From assembly GCA_003118195.1 (NCBI GenBank), contig BEXV01001399.1, positions 3,633-19,468 on the forward strand: a stretch of DNA of 15,836 bases, given 5' to 3'. Below are positions 8,036 through 15,836 of this stretch, piece by piece. The notes below the pieces were generated by a model, which saw only the letters and a program-made list of their open reading frames with translations, was not told where the DNA came from and did no database searches. This DNA comes from Hemicentrotus pulcherrimus (Eukaryota; Echinodermata; Echinoidea; Camarodonta; Strongylocentrotidae). The number at the start of each line of letters is the position of its first letter. Positions within the stretch are counted from its first letter, which is position 1. The position numbers and the translations under genes were made by a program.

Positions 8036-8163
8036 TGGTACTCTCAAAGATTCGTTTATTCGAATTATGAGAATGAAATAATGATAATTATACTTTGAAC
8101 CAGGTTTGCAATCGTGAAAATTAAAATTCTCTCTTCTTTTCGGAAGAACCCTTTTTGATCTTC

Positions 8164-8341
8164 AGAATTATCATTATGAACCTTGGAAATGACGGAAAAT
8201 TGTAATATTGAACTATCGGAAGTATGAACTGTCGGAATTAAAAAATCTTTCTGGTTTAAGAACCTTCGAATTAAAACGCCTTCGAAATTACTTATCTTCG
8301 AAACTGTCAACCTTCATAATTATTAACCTTCAAAAAACCGA
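8164..8341. repeat. Degenerate minisatellite with 16-bp period
   Basis: Units start at 8164, 8180, 8196, 8212, 8228, 8262, 8278, 8294, 8310 and 8326; one 18-base unit at 8244 explains the single phase shift. Typical units are accttcgaattaaaac, gccttcgaaattactt, atcttcgaaactgtca and accttcataattatta. The right half keeps exact 16-base spacing. The overlapping minus-strand frame (8065-8310) simply reads through the repeat. Confidence 0.75.
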
Positions 8342-8574
8342 AATAAACTCGTTTTAATAGGTGAATTGTCCAACAAGGTTACATTTAGCCTTACAAAATT
8401 AATGAGTATTTTTAAAATCATTTTGGTCATCGCATTGTCCGGACCGAAATTGTCTCCACAGCAAACAAACAAACACATGGAGAATAAAATGGAAATATTG
8501 GAGAATTCTGAGTTTTGAGACGATTAGAGAGCCATGGGCCTTCTGCAGATTCGGATACTACTATACATGAGGCC

Positions 8575-8720
8575 ATGATCATAATCATAATCCTTATTAT
8601 CATCCTCCCCTCCTCCTCATCACCACCATCATATTTCATCACCGTCATTATCATCATCTTTATGGTCATCACCACCACCTTCATCATAACTATATCATCA
8701 TCCTCATAATTACCGTTATG
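8575..8720. repeat. ATC/ATT-rich low-complexity tract
   Basis: Imperfect repeats of atc, att and acc triplets (tcatcatc, accaccatc). Frames on both strands over it are isoleucine, serine or methionine rich artefacts. A shorter catcatcatcatc patch follows at 8812-8845. Confidence 0.85.
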
Positions 8721-8849
8721 AGTACCATCGTCACCATCACGTCTGACACGGCCGGTTGTAGCAACTACTCCGAAAATCAAGATTGATCTAAGGAGACACG
8801 AACGAACGAACCATCATCATCATCTTCGTCGCCATCATCATAACAAAAA

Positions 8850-9814
8850 ACAACATCTTTATCATAAAAGATTATAGTTTACTAATAAGACACATATTTA
8901 ACCAGTAGCCTTGTCGTACATGACAATATTGGAAAATTACACTTATCACCCCCTCCCCCTTCCTTTCCCGCCTGCCTTTGTAGAAACATCAAACGAGTTT
9001 TGTGTCATAGGCAATGGTGTAGAAGAAATATAGAGGCCTGTCAAGATGCTGTAATACTGTGTTATCTGGGGTTTTTGTTTTTAATCTTTCGACAGAGCTT
9101 TACTAATTTTGGTTGCTTTGGAACCTAATAGATGGCCAGCATATTTTTAAATTTCTTTCTACCTCATTTGAACGGCATCCAAAGACAAAATAGATGATTT
9201 TTGGTAGGCAAATAGTGCTAGTGTGATGGGAGGTCGTCCCAATTTTAGAAAGAAAGGCGTGTGAAGGCATTTTTACATAATGTCACCACACTGTCTGCAT
9301 ATGCGATTCCGAGGTGAACAAAACGGCCACGTTCCCCTTTTGTGAGAAAGACAATAATATGATGGAAAAAAAAAGGGAAAATATGGAAATTCGTGGTCGT
9401 TTTCAGGTCCTTTTCAGAACTACAATAGGGCCATATGGATTCCCGTGCGGAAAAATATAATTCCGAAACGAAAATGGAAAATCATTTCCCACGCCCACCC
9501 TAGCCTGCGGAGCAATACACTAAGTTTTCGGAGTTATAAACCTCCTTCGATTTAGAATAATCACTGGTATAAAAAGCTTGGGTGTTCATAATTATTTTTC
9601 TTCATAAAAACGAGCTTTTCAAATACGAGTGCCCCAGGCCATGTCCCGAGTGGATTGACAAATAGCCAGTATAACAATGGCTGTGCTGAGATTGTAAGAC
9701 GTAATGCAAGTCCAACCATTGAAAGTGGAAACTAATTGTTATTTTAACTCTGAATAACGGCAATAGAATTACTGTGGTTCGGTTTGGAACATTAATGTTG
9801 GCAATATTAGTATT
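8850..9814. other. No gene seen
   Basis: AT-rich, motif-free sequence with a C-rich patch near 8949-8972. The minus-strand frame at 9602-9910 overlaps paralogous block B and has no family signature. Confidence 0.5.
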
Positions 9815-10109
9815 AGCGCCGAAGAACTTAATTTGAGGGTTGGATCGTACATAATTTGATTGTGTAAATACAAGGCACGCTAGTAATAAGAAGCTAAAAG
9901 TGCATAGCAAATTCTGAGACAGCTTCTTTGAATACTGTGTATGATCGAATCTCTTCGTTTGGATTACCTATCAGCACCAATAACTTTAAGAGGGGTGGAG
10001 TTGTAGTTGTTGGTCTGGTAAAACCACATCAACTTATAAAACGTATTGAGTGGATCAAAATTCTGGGATAGTACCGAGGGATAGTAAGCAAATAATTACC
10101 GTTGGTGAA

Positions 10110-10206
10110 GGTGATGGGACAAACGATCACTTCCGAGGCGATCTGGATGTAGCTATCTTAATATAGCGTATAAAGATTGCTGAGGAAGTGATAGTTTGCC
10201 ATCGCC
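10110..10206. repeat. Foldback, arms about 24 bp
   Basis: The left arm 10110-10134 (ggtgatgggacaaacg plus atcacttcc) pairs with the right arm 10184-10206 (ggaagtgatagtttg plus ccatcgcc) with few mismatches. About 50 bases lie between the arms. An aaaag|gtgagt string just to its right (10214-10223) would make a strong splice donor, but no upstream exon is recognisable. Confidence 0.65.
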
Positions 10207-10340
10207 TGAAACAAAAGGTGAGTTTTTTTTTCATTCCACATCGGAAACATTCCACTTCTTCCGTCATTCTAGAGCAACAAGTCATCAATTAACAGCTAGC
10301 AAACGGTGTGCGATACGTACAGTGCATGCAGTATGGTGGT

Positions 10341-10393
10341 GTGACCATATAGTTCGCGCGTGACCAAAGTTCGCGTTCTAAGACTATATAAAA
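10341..10393 (+). promoter_or_regulatory. TATA-like box with upstream tandem motif
   Basis: TATATAAAA at 10385-10393 is preceded by two near-copies of one motif, GTGACCATATAGTTCGCG at 10341-10358 and GTGACCAAAGTTCGCG at 10360-10375, which differ by a 2-base spacer. The spacing of paired upstream elements and TATA box resembles a core promoter and would start transcription around 10410-10425. Immediately downstream are the repeats at 10434-10525 and no open frame, so a non-coding transcript or a chance arrangement are both possible. Confidence 0.35.
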
Positions 10394-10433
10394 AGCGCTT
10401 AAAGAGGAGAGCAATACGCAGCGTATACAATTA

Positions 10434-10525
10434 AAGTGCGTTGCACTGTGTAGATAGGACTTCCATCTTCAGTGAAAGTGCGTTGTACTGTGTAGATAGT
10501 ACTACTATCTACACAGTGCAGCGAA
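10434..10525. repeat. Direct repeat pair ending in a near-perfect hairpin
   Basis: aaagtgcgttgcactgtgt plus agatag appears at 10434-10457 and again, one base different, at 10475-10499. The second copy is followed by its reverse complement. GTACTGTGTAGATAGT (10485-10500) and ACTATCTACACAGTGC (10504-10519) form a 16-bp stem with one mismatch and a 3-base loop; imperfect pairing extends to about 10527. Confidence 0.85.
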
Positions 10526-10869
10526 CTTTTCTATTCCAATCAATGATGGGCTAACTATGCTTCATCATGTGATTTACTTTTGCCCAATAGTAGAGCAAGA
10601 TTCTTAGTATGTGGAATTCGATATAGCGTCGATCATTTTTGTTGTTCAAGTGCGCATTACCATCAAAACAAACTGGATAAATTGAGACGTATGAAGAAAA
10701 AAAAACCCAAACCGATATGCACTGCAGAAAATTCAATATAGAACTTTTTCAAATAAACTTCCGGCATGAAAAAAAGGTTTGAATATTATGCGTACATTTT
10801 TAATTATATTCCAAAATTGGATCACCTTGGATGCTCTTGCTTTGGTAGAGTAATGGATGGCATAGTTTT

Positions 10870-10922
10870 CTCTTTTTCTCTCTCTCTCTATCTCTTACAC
10901 ACACACACACACACATACACAC
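10870..10922. repeat. TC then CA compound microsatellite
   Basis: ctctttttctctctctctctatctc is followed by about 26 bases of CA repeats with one CATA interruption. Frames over it are artefacts. Confidence 0.95.
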
Positions 10923-10924
10923 TT

Positions 10925-11218
10925 TTTTTCGTTTTTCCAAATACAATAACCTAAAGGGGTAACCACGGTCATTTTTTAGCCGTTGTTCAGATTTATAACA
11001 ATAAGAGTAAATAGTAAATAACAATTAATTCCCACTTTCAACGGTTGGGCTTGTATTTCTTTTCGCGCAAACACATAGTACACTCACAAAATCATACACA
11101 AAGATCATATGAAGACATTTTCAATTAAATTGCACCTTCAAATTGTCCCACACAACATTTACACACATAACAAGTACAAAAGTATACAAAACACACATCG
11201 ACCTAGAACGAACAAACA
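10925..11218. other. No gene seen
   Basis: AT-rich intergenic sequence with several acacat/cacata patches near 11090-11200. No supported frame or RNA gene. Confidence 0.5.
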
Positions 11219-11285
11219 AAAGTAAAAGAAAAGAAGAGAAAAAAAAAAGAAGAAAGAAAAAAAAAAAGTAGGGAAGAGAGGAGGG
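11219..11285. repeat. A/G-rich low-complexity tract
   Basis: Runs of A broken by single or double G, ending in gggaagagaggaggg. It lies directly beyond the 3' end of the minus-strand LINE. Confidence 0.8.
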
Positions 11286-11410
11286 TCTGGAAGTTGTATA
11301 TTCAATTCAATTTGTTTTATTTTCACATTCTGATAAAAATCACGATAACAAACATTTACAATACAACGTCAATTCAAACAAATAACACACCAGAGCAGGA
11401 GAATCAAAAT

Positions 11411-11459
11411 GTGGGGGACAAACAAAGGCCAAAGGCCTATCAAAGGCATGTCCCCACAC
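11411..11459 (-). other. Hairpin in the LINE 3' untranslated region
   Basis: The plus strand reads GTGGGGGACA, then AGGCC and GGCCT around a 3-base spacer, then TGTCCCCAC. The outer stem of about 9-10 bp encloses an inner 5-bp stem. It lies between the last coding remnant and the AATTG tail of the minus-strand LINE. Some LINE families use a 3' stem-loop for recognition by their reverse transcriptase; that role here is inferred. Confidence 0.55.
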
Positions 11460-12095
11460 TACATAAATAATTAAGTATAAATTAAATGGTACAACATGAA
11501 GACATAAAAACAACAACAAGGCAAACGTACCGCTTTACACACTCAGAGGGTGTATGATTTAATAAGATAAGATTTATATATTCTTTTAAAACTAGATATA
11601 TTGAGAAAATTAAAAACTGAAAACATTTATTCTGAACTTTCCAAAGCTTCCCGTTTCCTCAAATGAATTGAAAGAGTGTCTCTTTCCAATGAAAGTCTTT
11701 TTCTCTTCATTAATATTTTTTCAACAATCTATATTATATTTATTTTGCTTTTGGAGGGTTTCCCTTCTCTCCACTGTGGTAAATCATATATTTGATCAAA
11801 ATCAAAATGTGGTTCAATAATTGCTCTATTTTAAAGGTAGTGTCATCTATTCCTATATGAATTTCTTTCCAGGATAATTTCTTCAGATTTCCACATTTCC
11901 CCCAGACTTCCGTTACATTGAGTGATTTCAAGTGGGGTGTTAGTGTTAGTGTTAAGAGCAGTCAACAGCTCTTAAATCGAGCGAAAATTTGCTGATGAAA
12001 TTAAGAGCCCGATACCGATATCAAAATCGATAGCTTAACACCAGCTGAATACAATGAATACAATAAAACAATGCTACAAAACAAAAAAAAAAGCT

Positions 12096-12105
12096 GTGAC
12101 GTCAC
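12096..12105. promoter_or_regulatory. Perfect 10-bp CRE palindrome GTGACGTCAC inside the MITE
   Basis: Contains the full CREB/ATF consensus TGACGTCA. Because it sits in a mobile element, the site could be spread with the element; no gene context is available here. Confidence 0.3.
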
Positions 12106-12520
12106 CACATACTTGATTTCACGACGATGATTTTAAATTGGTACCTCAAAACTAAAGATATCATGAAAAGTACAGAATAAGTTTACACGTATTCCTCTGG
12201 TCTTATAAAATAACTCATTTTACACAAAAGAATATATGAATTACCTGTTTCACATATTTTTATTTGATCGTCAGACAATAAATTAGCGTTGTTCGTGCGT
12301 TGACTGTTGTGTGGTACAACACTAACACCGAACTGGAAATCAACATTTGCTAAATCCCTAGGGGCTAGTGTTAGTGAATAGGACATTTGTACGTAAAGTA
12401 TTAACACCAGCTACAAAGGTCGGTTCAGCAGACGACAATTTTGCAAAATCGATAACACTAGCCACCGGAAGTTGACTATATTCAGAGGTCAAAGCCTTAA
12501 CACCAGCTGATTTCCATTTC

Positions 12521-12574
12521 GGTGTTTAGGCTGGTGTTAGTGTTTATTAAACACTAACACCAGCCTTAAACACC
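12521..12574. repeat. Near-perfect 54-bp palindrome at the right end of the MITE
   Basis: The left arm 12521-12546 (GGTGTTTAGGCTGGTG plus TTAGTGTTTA) and right arm 12548-12574 are complementary apart from one extra base, with a single-base loop. It contains the element's recurring CTGGTGTTAGTG motif in both orientations. Confidence 0.9.
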
Positions 12575-13778
12575 CAACTTGAAATCACTCATTGTATTAC
12601 ATTTAAAAAAATACATGTTGATAAGTTTATTTATTTTTTTCCATTTACATGAAACCTGAATCTATATGTAAATGATTATTTGTATTTAAAATATTATGCA
12701 ATAGTTTGAACTGAAATTCTCGCAGTTTACTACTTAAAGTACACATCCTTGGTTGAACATATATATTTTCTACTTCTTTTCTACTTCTTTTCTTGGAATA
12801 CTGTAAAGTGTCATTAAATTGCCGCCTGCTGAGTTTGTTTCTACATTCTTTTTAATTTGACTCTTATATACCATTTTTGCAGTTAAATCTTCAAATGCAA
12901 ACACTTTCATTGAAAAAATAAATTCTTAACTAAAGCCTGTATTAATTGACCATTTTGTTTCCATTCAAAAGGGGCTTCTTTATACATTTTGTTTACTTTA
13001 TCAATTTCCCCTCTGCTCAAACCTAACATTATAAAAATGAGCTTCAGGTTTCAATTCTCCATTTCCATCACAAATGTGATGAGGTCGATATATATTTGTT
13101 TAAACAAAGTTCCCTCATATAAGGTTTGACCTTCTAGTTGAATAAAATAATTATTATCAATATTTCATTCCCTTTGTATCTCTTTTCTGTTTTAACATAC
13201 TCTTTCATATCTATCCATGCATTCAGAAGATTCTGATAAAAGGAAGGTAACATGAGTTTCACTGTATCTCTCCAATAATTTCAATAGAATATTAAATTGC
13301 CTCTCCTACCGGTCTCATTAAATATTTAAAGTATTGTTTCCATTTGATAGTCTAAGATCATTGTACTTCTTTTGATTTTATCTTTACCCCTCCACAAGAA
13401 ATCAAAACATATTACTTCCATTTCTTTATATACCCACTCTCGAACTAGAATAAGTGATGTTACATATGTCAATTCAGAATATCCATATACTTTCATCAAT
13501 TGAATTCAACACATTAAAGTGAGGTCACGTTGTTTCCACCACGTCCGTAGTTTTTTTTTTTTTAATTTTGCTCAATATTTCCTTATTATTCATTTTTCAT
13601 TGATATCTACATCTACTGAAAAATAAACACCTAATATTTTAACAGCTTCTACAAGCTTCCCGAACGGAAATGTATGATAAGACACATGTGGGCCCAGGGG
13701 CAGAATATATGTCTTATCTTTGTTTAACTTTAATCCTGATATAGTAGACAAACTGACAAACGATATTCCATTTAGGCG

Positions 13779-14640
13779 AAATTAGACGATCGAAATGTTA
13801 GATATTAGCCCGACATCGGTCTAGAAATAACCTATTATTCTGCCTATAAAAAAGTAGGTACATGTATATGCCTACACTACAGCTAACCACTCGAGCAGAG
13901 GTTTTCGTAGCTGTTTTGCCATGCCAATTGTTAGTGGACCAATCTGTTAACTTATTACAAATCTTACAAACTCATAACTGCCTTCAGTATATGTATAAAT
14001 CACCCGTCACATGTAATTCAAAAATATTAATAAATTTATCTAAAATGTCAAATGTGCACTGATGCAGATGTTAGTTATTATAGTTTGGTGTTAGTTGGTT
14101 CTAGAAGTTGTTCGAATGGAGTAAACATTGCACATGGTAAACCATATTATATTATTAGCATTCTTATGAATATTCAAAAATATGCTGTAGATTTTGCCGT
14201 AATGTTATTTAATCGGAATTAAAGCATTGCGAGGAGAAAAAGAGACGTTTAGTAGTTCATAGTAGAAAGTAGTAATTGATGTTGACACCTTTTCTCGATG
14301 CTGGGTTGTATATGACGCGAAGAAATTCTTTAATTTCAATGATATATCCTCACATTCTCTCGATCTTCATGTATATATATACATATCCTCTTTTTTAATC
14401 CTATGACTCTATCATATTTTTCTTTCCCGACAAATTTCTATTACTTTAAATTAAATATCTTCTTTCGTTCTTACACTTTTTATCTCCTCCTTTCGAAATC
14501 TCTCACTGAATTATACATCTCTTTCATTAAAACTTCTCTCAATATCTTTTCTCGATAAGTTCTTTTACGCAATGTATCTCTCTTCTTCTTCTTTCACAAA
14601 CACAATTGACAGTAAAGTCATTGAAACTTAATTATTACAC
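13779..14640. other. No gene seen; pyrimidine-rich right half
   Basis: AT-rich sequence to the right of the LINE truncation point. From about 14340 to 14600 the plus strand is dominated by T and C (tcttcttcttc, tctctcttc). A 66-codon plus-strand frame at 13862-14062 has no motif and is not called. Confidence 0.5.
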
Positions 14641-14654
14641 AGGGCCTTCAGAAA

Positions 14655-14745
14655 TGTAACGCCCCTATCAGGTTACAGGGGAGCTAAAATGATAAAATAA
14701 AGAGAGGAAAACAGTTGCTTGCGGTGCAATTGGTGTCAGCATGTA
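14655..14745. other. Small structured patch with pseudoknot-like pairing
   Basis: GTAAC (14656-14660) pairs with GTTAC (14672-14676), and CCCCT (14662-14666) pairs with AGGGG (14677-14681). Because the two stems interleave, the RNA would form an H-type pseudoknot. The patch begins TGTAACGCCCC, contains AATAAA, and is followed by a TGCA end and TGGTGTCAG, which recall LTR ends and a tRNA primer site. The interval is too short for a normal LTR and no gag or pol follows. Confidence 0.25.
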
Positions 14746-15620
14746 GAATGACTTTTATTAATAGAATAATTATAATAAAAATTAATCAATATACAAATAA
14801 CGATCATGAACACATGTTAATGCTTTAGTTTTATATAACTATGAAGCTATTTCATATCAATCTGCATGAGCTAGACCTTCTCCACATAAAAGAAGAAACC
14901 TAATCTAATTTCTAAGTATATATCAAAGAGCTTTAAAAAATGACTATAGTACAATGAAATTAATTTCTAGTTAATTCCAACTATCATTTCCTGGCTTCAA
15001 CAATAACTCGTAACTCACATAATAACTAATTATATCACAGGTAATATACATAGTTTAATTGCAGATACAACATTTTCAAGTAATAGTTAAAAATATATCA
15101 CGCAATGAATATAATCCTTACGTTTAGTATCCAAGCAGTTCCAAATTACTCGTGGATCCGCGAAACATAATAAATCAAGATAAAACAACATGCTATAACA
15201 GCTTTATGTTGTCTCAACAATCCACATAGACAATTAAATACAACTGAAAATAGATTTAATGAGCGAATAGAAATAACTGTGCAATATAATGCCAGGAAGC
15301 ATGTAATGAAAGCAATGGTCCCTAATTTGCTCTAGGTTCCCTTTAAATCTCTTTAAACGAACTCCTTATAGCTGGAGTGAAATCCACTAAAGAAAAAATA
15401 TGATTTCCTCAATGTAAGAAAGTTCTCTCTGTTCTCCTGTTCCACGTCATAAGCTAATTATAAGAGAAACTTCTTTCTACCGATTTTTTAAATTGAAACA
15501 TCTTGCTGAAGCTTCACAATCCGATGGGTTGGCTGTTTTACTAATCAAATCACTTAAGTACCAAATAACTAATATTACAGCCAGTTGCTCTAGCGTAGCA
15601 TCACGGAAACAAAATACAAT
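14746..15620. other. No gene seen
   Basis: AT-rich sequence without open frames, motifs or repeats that I could recognise. Confidence 0.5.
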
Positions 15621-15621
15621 A

Positions 15622-15810
15622 TTATACAGTTATTGACTGGTAGGGGGTGTAATATAACATTATTTGGACTGCTGAAAAGAGTTTCCCAAGTGGTTATATT
15701 TTCCCAAAGCGTGCAGCGCTGAGGGAAAATATGGTCACGAGGGAAAATATAACTCCCTTCAGGTCCAACGAATGTTATATACCCCCTTCCAGTCAATAAC
15801 TGTTATATAA
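15622..15810. mobile_element. Compact foldback element (MITE), 189 bp
   Basis: The left arm TTATACAGTTATTGACTGG, then AGGGGGT, TATAACATT and TTGGAC, is mirrored by the right arm. The reverse complement of the right arm reads TTATATAACAGTTATTGACT, then AGGGGGT, TATAACATT and TTGGAC. Arms are about 80 bp with small indels. Toward the centre, TTATATTTTCCC-type boxes face each other around a small AGCG/CGCT stem. There is no coding capacity; the minus-strand frame across it is a shadow. A target duplication is not clear because both ends are TTATA-rich. The family is not assigned. Confidence 0.8.
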
Positions 15811-15836
15811 GATGGCCTTGGTTTGACTTTTTTTTT

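Larger units (their letters stand above)
10087..10620. mobile_element. Probable insertion of about 530 bp within block B
   Basis: Block A is continuous across this point whereas block B is split, so the extra sequence is either an insertion in B or a deletion in A. The extra sequence has a distinct composition and carries two foldbacks, a TATA-like box and a tandem GTGACCA..GTTCGCG motif. No clear terminal inverted repeat or target duplication is visible at its edges, which are known only to within about 10-20 bases. Confidence 0.45.
9815..10870 (+). repeat. Paralogous block B (interrupted copy)
   Basis: Second copy of the sequence at 7530-8035, in the same orientation about 2.3 kb away. Collinearity holds from gaagaactta (9821) to gatcaaaattctgggatag near 10053, is then lost for about 530 bases, and resumes at agcgtcgatcatttttgttg near 10624. 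It continues to tgctcttgctttggtagagt plus aatggatggcatagttttctc (about 10832-10872), where it ends next to a TC microsatellite. Confidence 0.7.
11920..12590. mobile_element. Non-autonomous DNA element (MITE), 671 bp, inserted in the LINE
   Basis: The ends are inverted repeats: GAGTGATTTCAAGT followed by GGGGTGTT on the left, and AACACCCA followed by ACTTGAAATCACTC on the right (one mismatch in 22). ATT flanks both ends (11917-11919, 12591-12593), consistent with a 3-bp target duplication. The insertion separates LINE residues FFKCNT from VTEVW, proving it is younger than the LINE. Inside are many copies of one motif in both orientations: GTGTTA three times in a row at 11937-11954; TTAACACCAGCT at 12035, 12401 and 12498; AACACTAACACC near 12319 and 12550. 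No transposase frame is present. Superfamily is uncertain; the 3-bp duplication would fit Harbinger-like or CACTA-like elements. Confidence 0.8.
11300..13778 (-). pseudogene. Decayed LINE of L1/Tx1 type, 5' truncated
   Basis: Reading right to left on the minus strand, recognisable pieces in order are: SGLKLNKDKT and VKILGVYFS (about 13640-13740); LRTWWKQRDLTL (about 13520-13550); SELTYVTSLILVREWVYKE and FDFLWRGKDKIKRSTMILDY (about 13340-13490); AFEDLTAKMVYKSQ (about 12865-12905); KLREFQFKLLHNIL (about 12700-12745); and, past a DNA insertion, VWGKCGNLKKLSWKEIH and LLNHILILIKYMIY (about 11775-11905). These match the order of the thumb-to-C-terminal part of L1/Tx1-like ORF2 proteins. Stops and frameshifts lie between the pieces. 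The catalytic core and endonuclease are absent. The left end reads AATTGAATTGAAT on the minus strand, a typical LINE 3' tail. Confidence 0.75.

Noticed and set aside
8164..8341. CRISPR-like array
   Set aside because: The 16-bp periodic units abut with no unique spacers, and the context is animal DNA; it is a minisatellite.
8427..8780. Minus-strand frame of 117 codons and overlapping plus-strand frame
   Set aside because: Both arise from ATC-type simple sequence.
9602..9910. Minus-strand frame of 102 codons beginning with a signal-peptide-like stretch
   Set aside because: It overlaps the non-coding paralogous block B, and the equivalent region in block A does not keep the frame.
10214..10223. 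Strong splice-donor-like string aaaaggtgag followed by T
   Set aside because: No coding sequence or acceptor can be placed upstream, so it is not called as an exon boundary.
14100..14125. tRNA B-box-like gttcgaatgg
   Set aside because: No A box at suitable spacing and no cloverleaf could be drawn.
15590..15796. Minus-strand frame of 68 codons
   Set aside because: Lies almost wholly within the 189-bp foldback element; a shadow of its inverted repeats.

Overview
This window looks like AT-rich intergenic or intronic DNA from an animal, most likely a marine invertebrate; an echinoderm is plausible but not proven. The reasons are two decayed LINE retrotransposons of animal type, three foldback or terminal-inverted-repeat DNA elements, abundant microsatellites (ATC/ATG, GA, CA, AT, polypyrimidine) and no long open reading frames. 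There is nothing bacterial: no operons, no ribosome binding sites and no CRISPR. No complete protein-coding gene can be supported. The only candidate for host coding sequence is one exon-like, GC-richer block on the minus strand (about 2628-2859), which I cannot assign to a family.

Layout, left to right. At 1-2326, a decayed minus-strand LINE fragment covers the end of reverse transcriptase to the C-terminus and is present twice in direct tandem (115-1194 and 1196-2326), with one ambiguous base, N, exactly at the junction. At 2327-3165 lie a purine-rich tract with a G10 run, the exon-like block and a long polypyrimidine tract. At 4060-6456, two diverged copies of a short repeat face each other. 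Just inside the left one is a 647-bp element (4145-4791) with long terminal inverted repeats and TA on both flanks, which contains a second foldback (4488-4685). At 7155-7870 is an array of strongly diverged units of about 114 bp. Part of this region recurs at 9815-10870, where the second copy is split by about 530 bp carrying two foldbacks, a tandem GTGACCA..GTTCGCG motif and a TATA-like box. At 8164-8341 is a hidden 16-bp-period minisatellite. At 11300-13778 is a decayed minus-strand LINE of L1/Tx1 type, broken by a 671-bp DNA element (11920-12590) rich in a repeated TTAACACCAGCT/GTGTTA motif. At 15622-15810 is a compact 189-bp foldback element.

How it works together: the parts do not form a pathway. 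The window reads as layered repeat insertions: old LINEs, then DNA transposon derivatives inserted into them, then local tandem duplication. The small DNA elements carry no transposase and would depend on an enzyme encoded elsewhere.

Limits: all similarity calls were made by eye, repeat boundaries are good to a few bases only where a terminal repeat is clear, and family names are from remembered motif patterns rather than a search.
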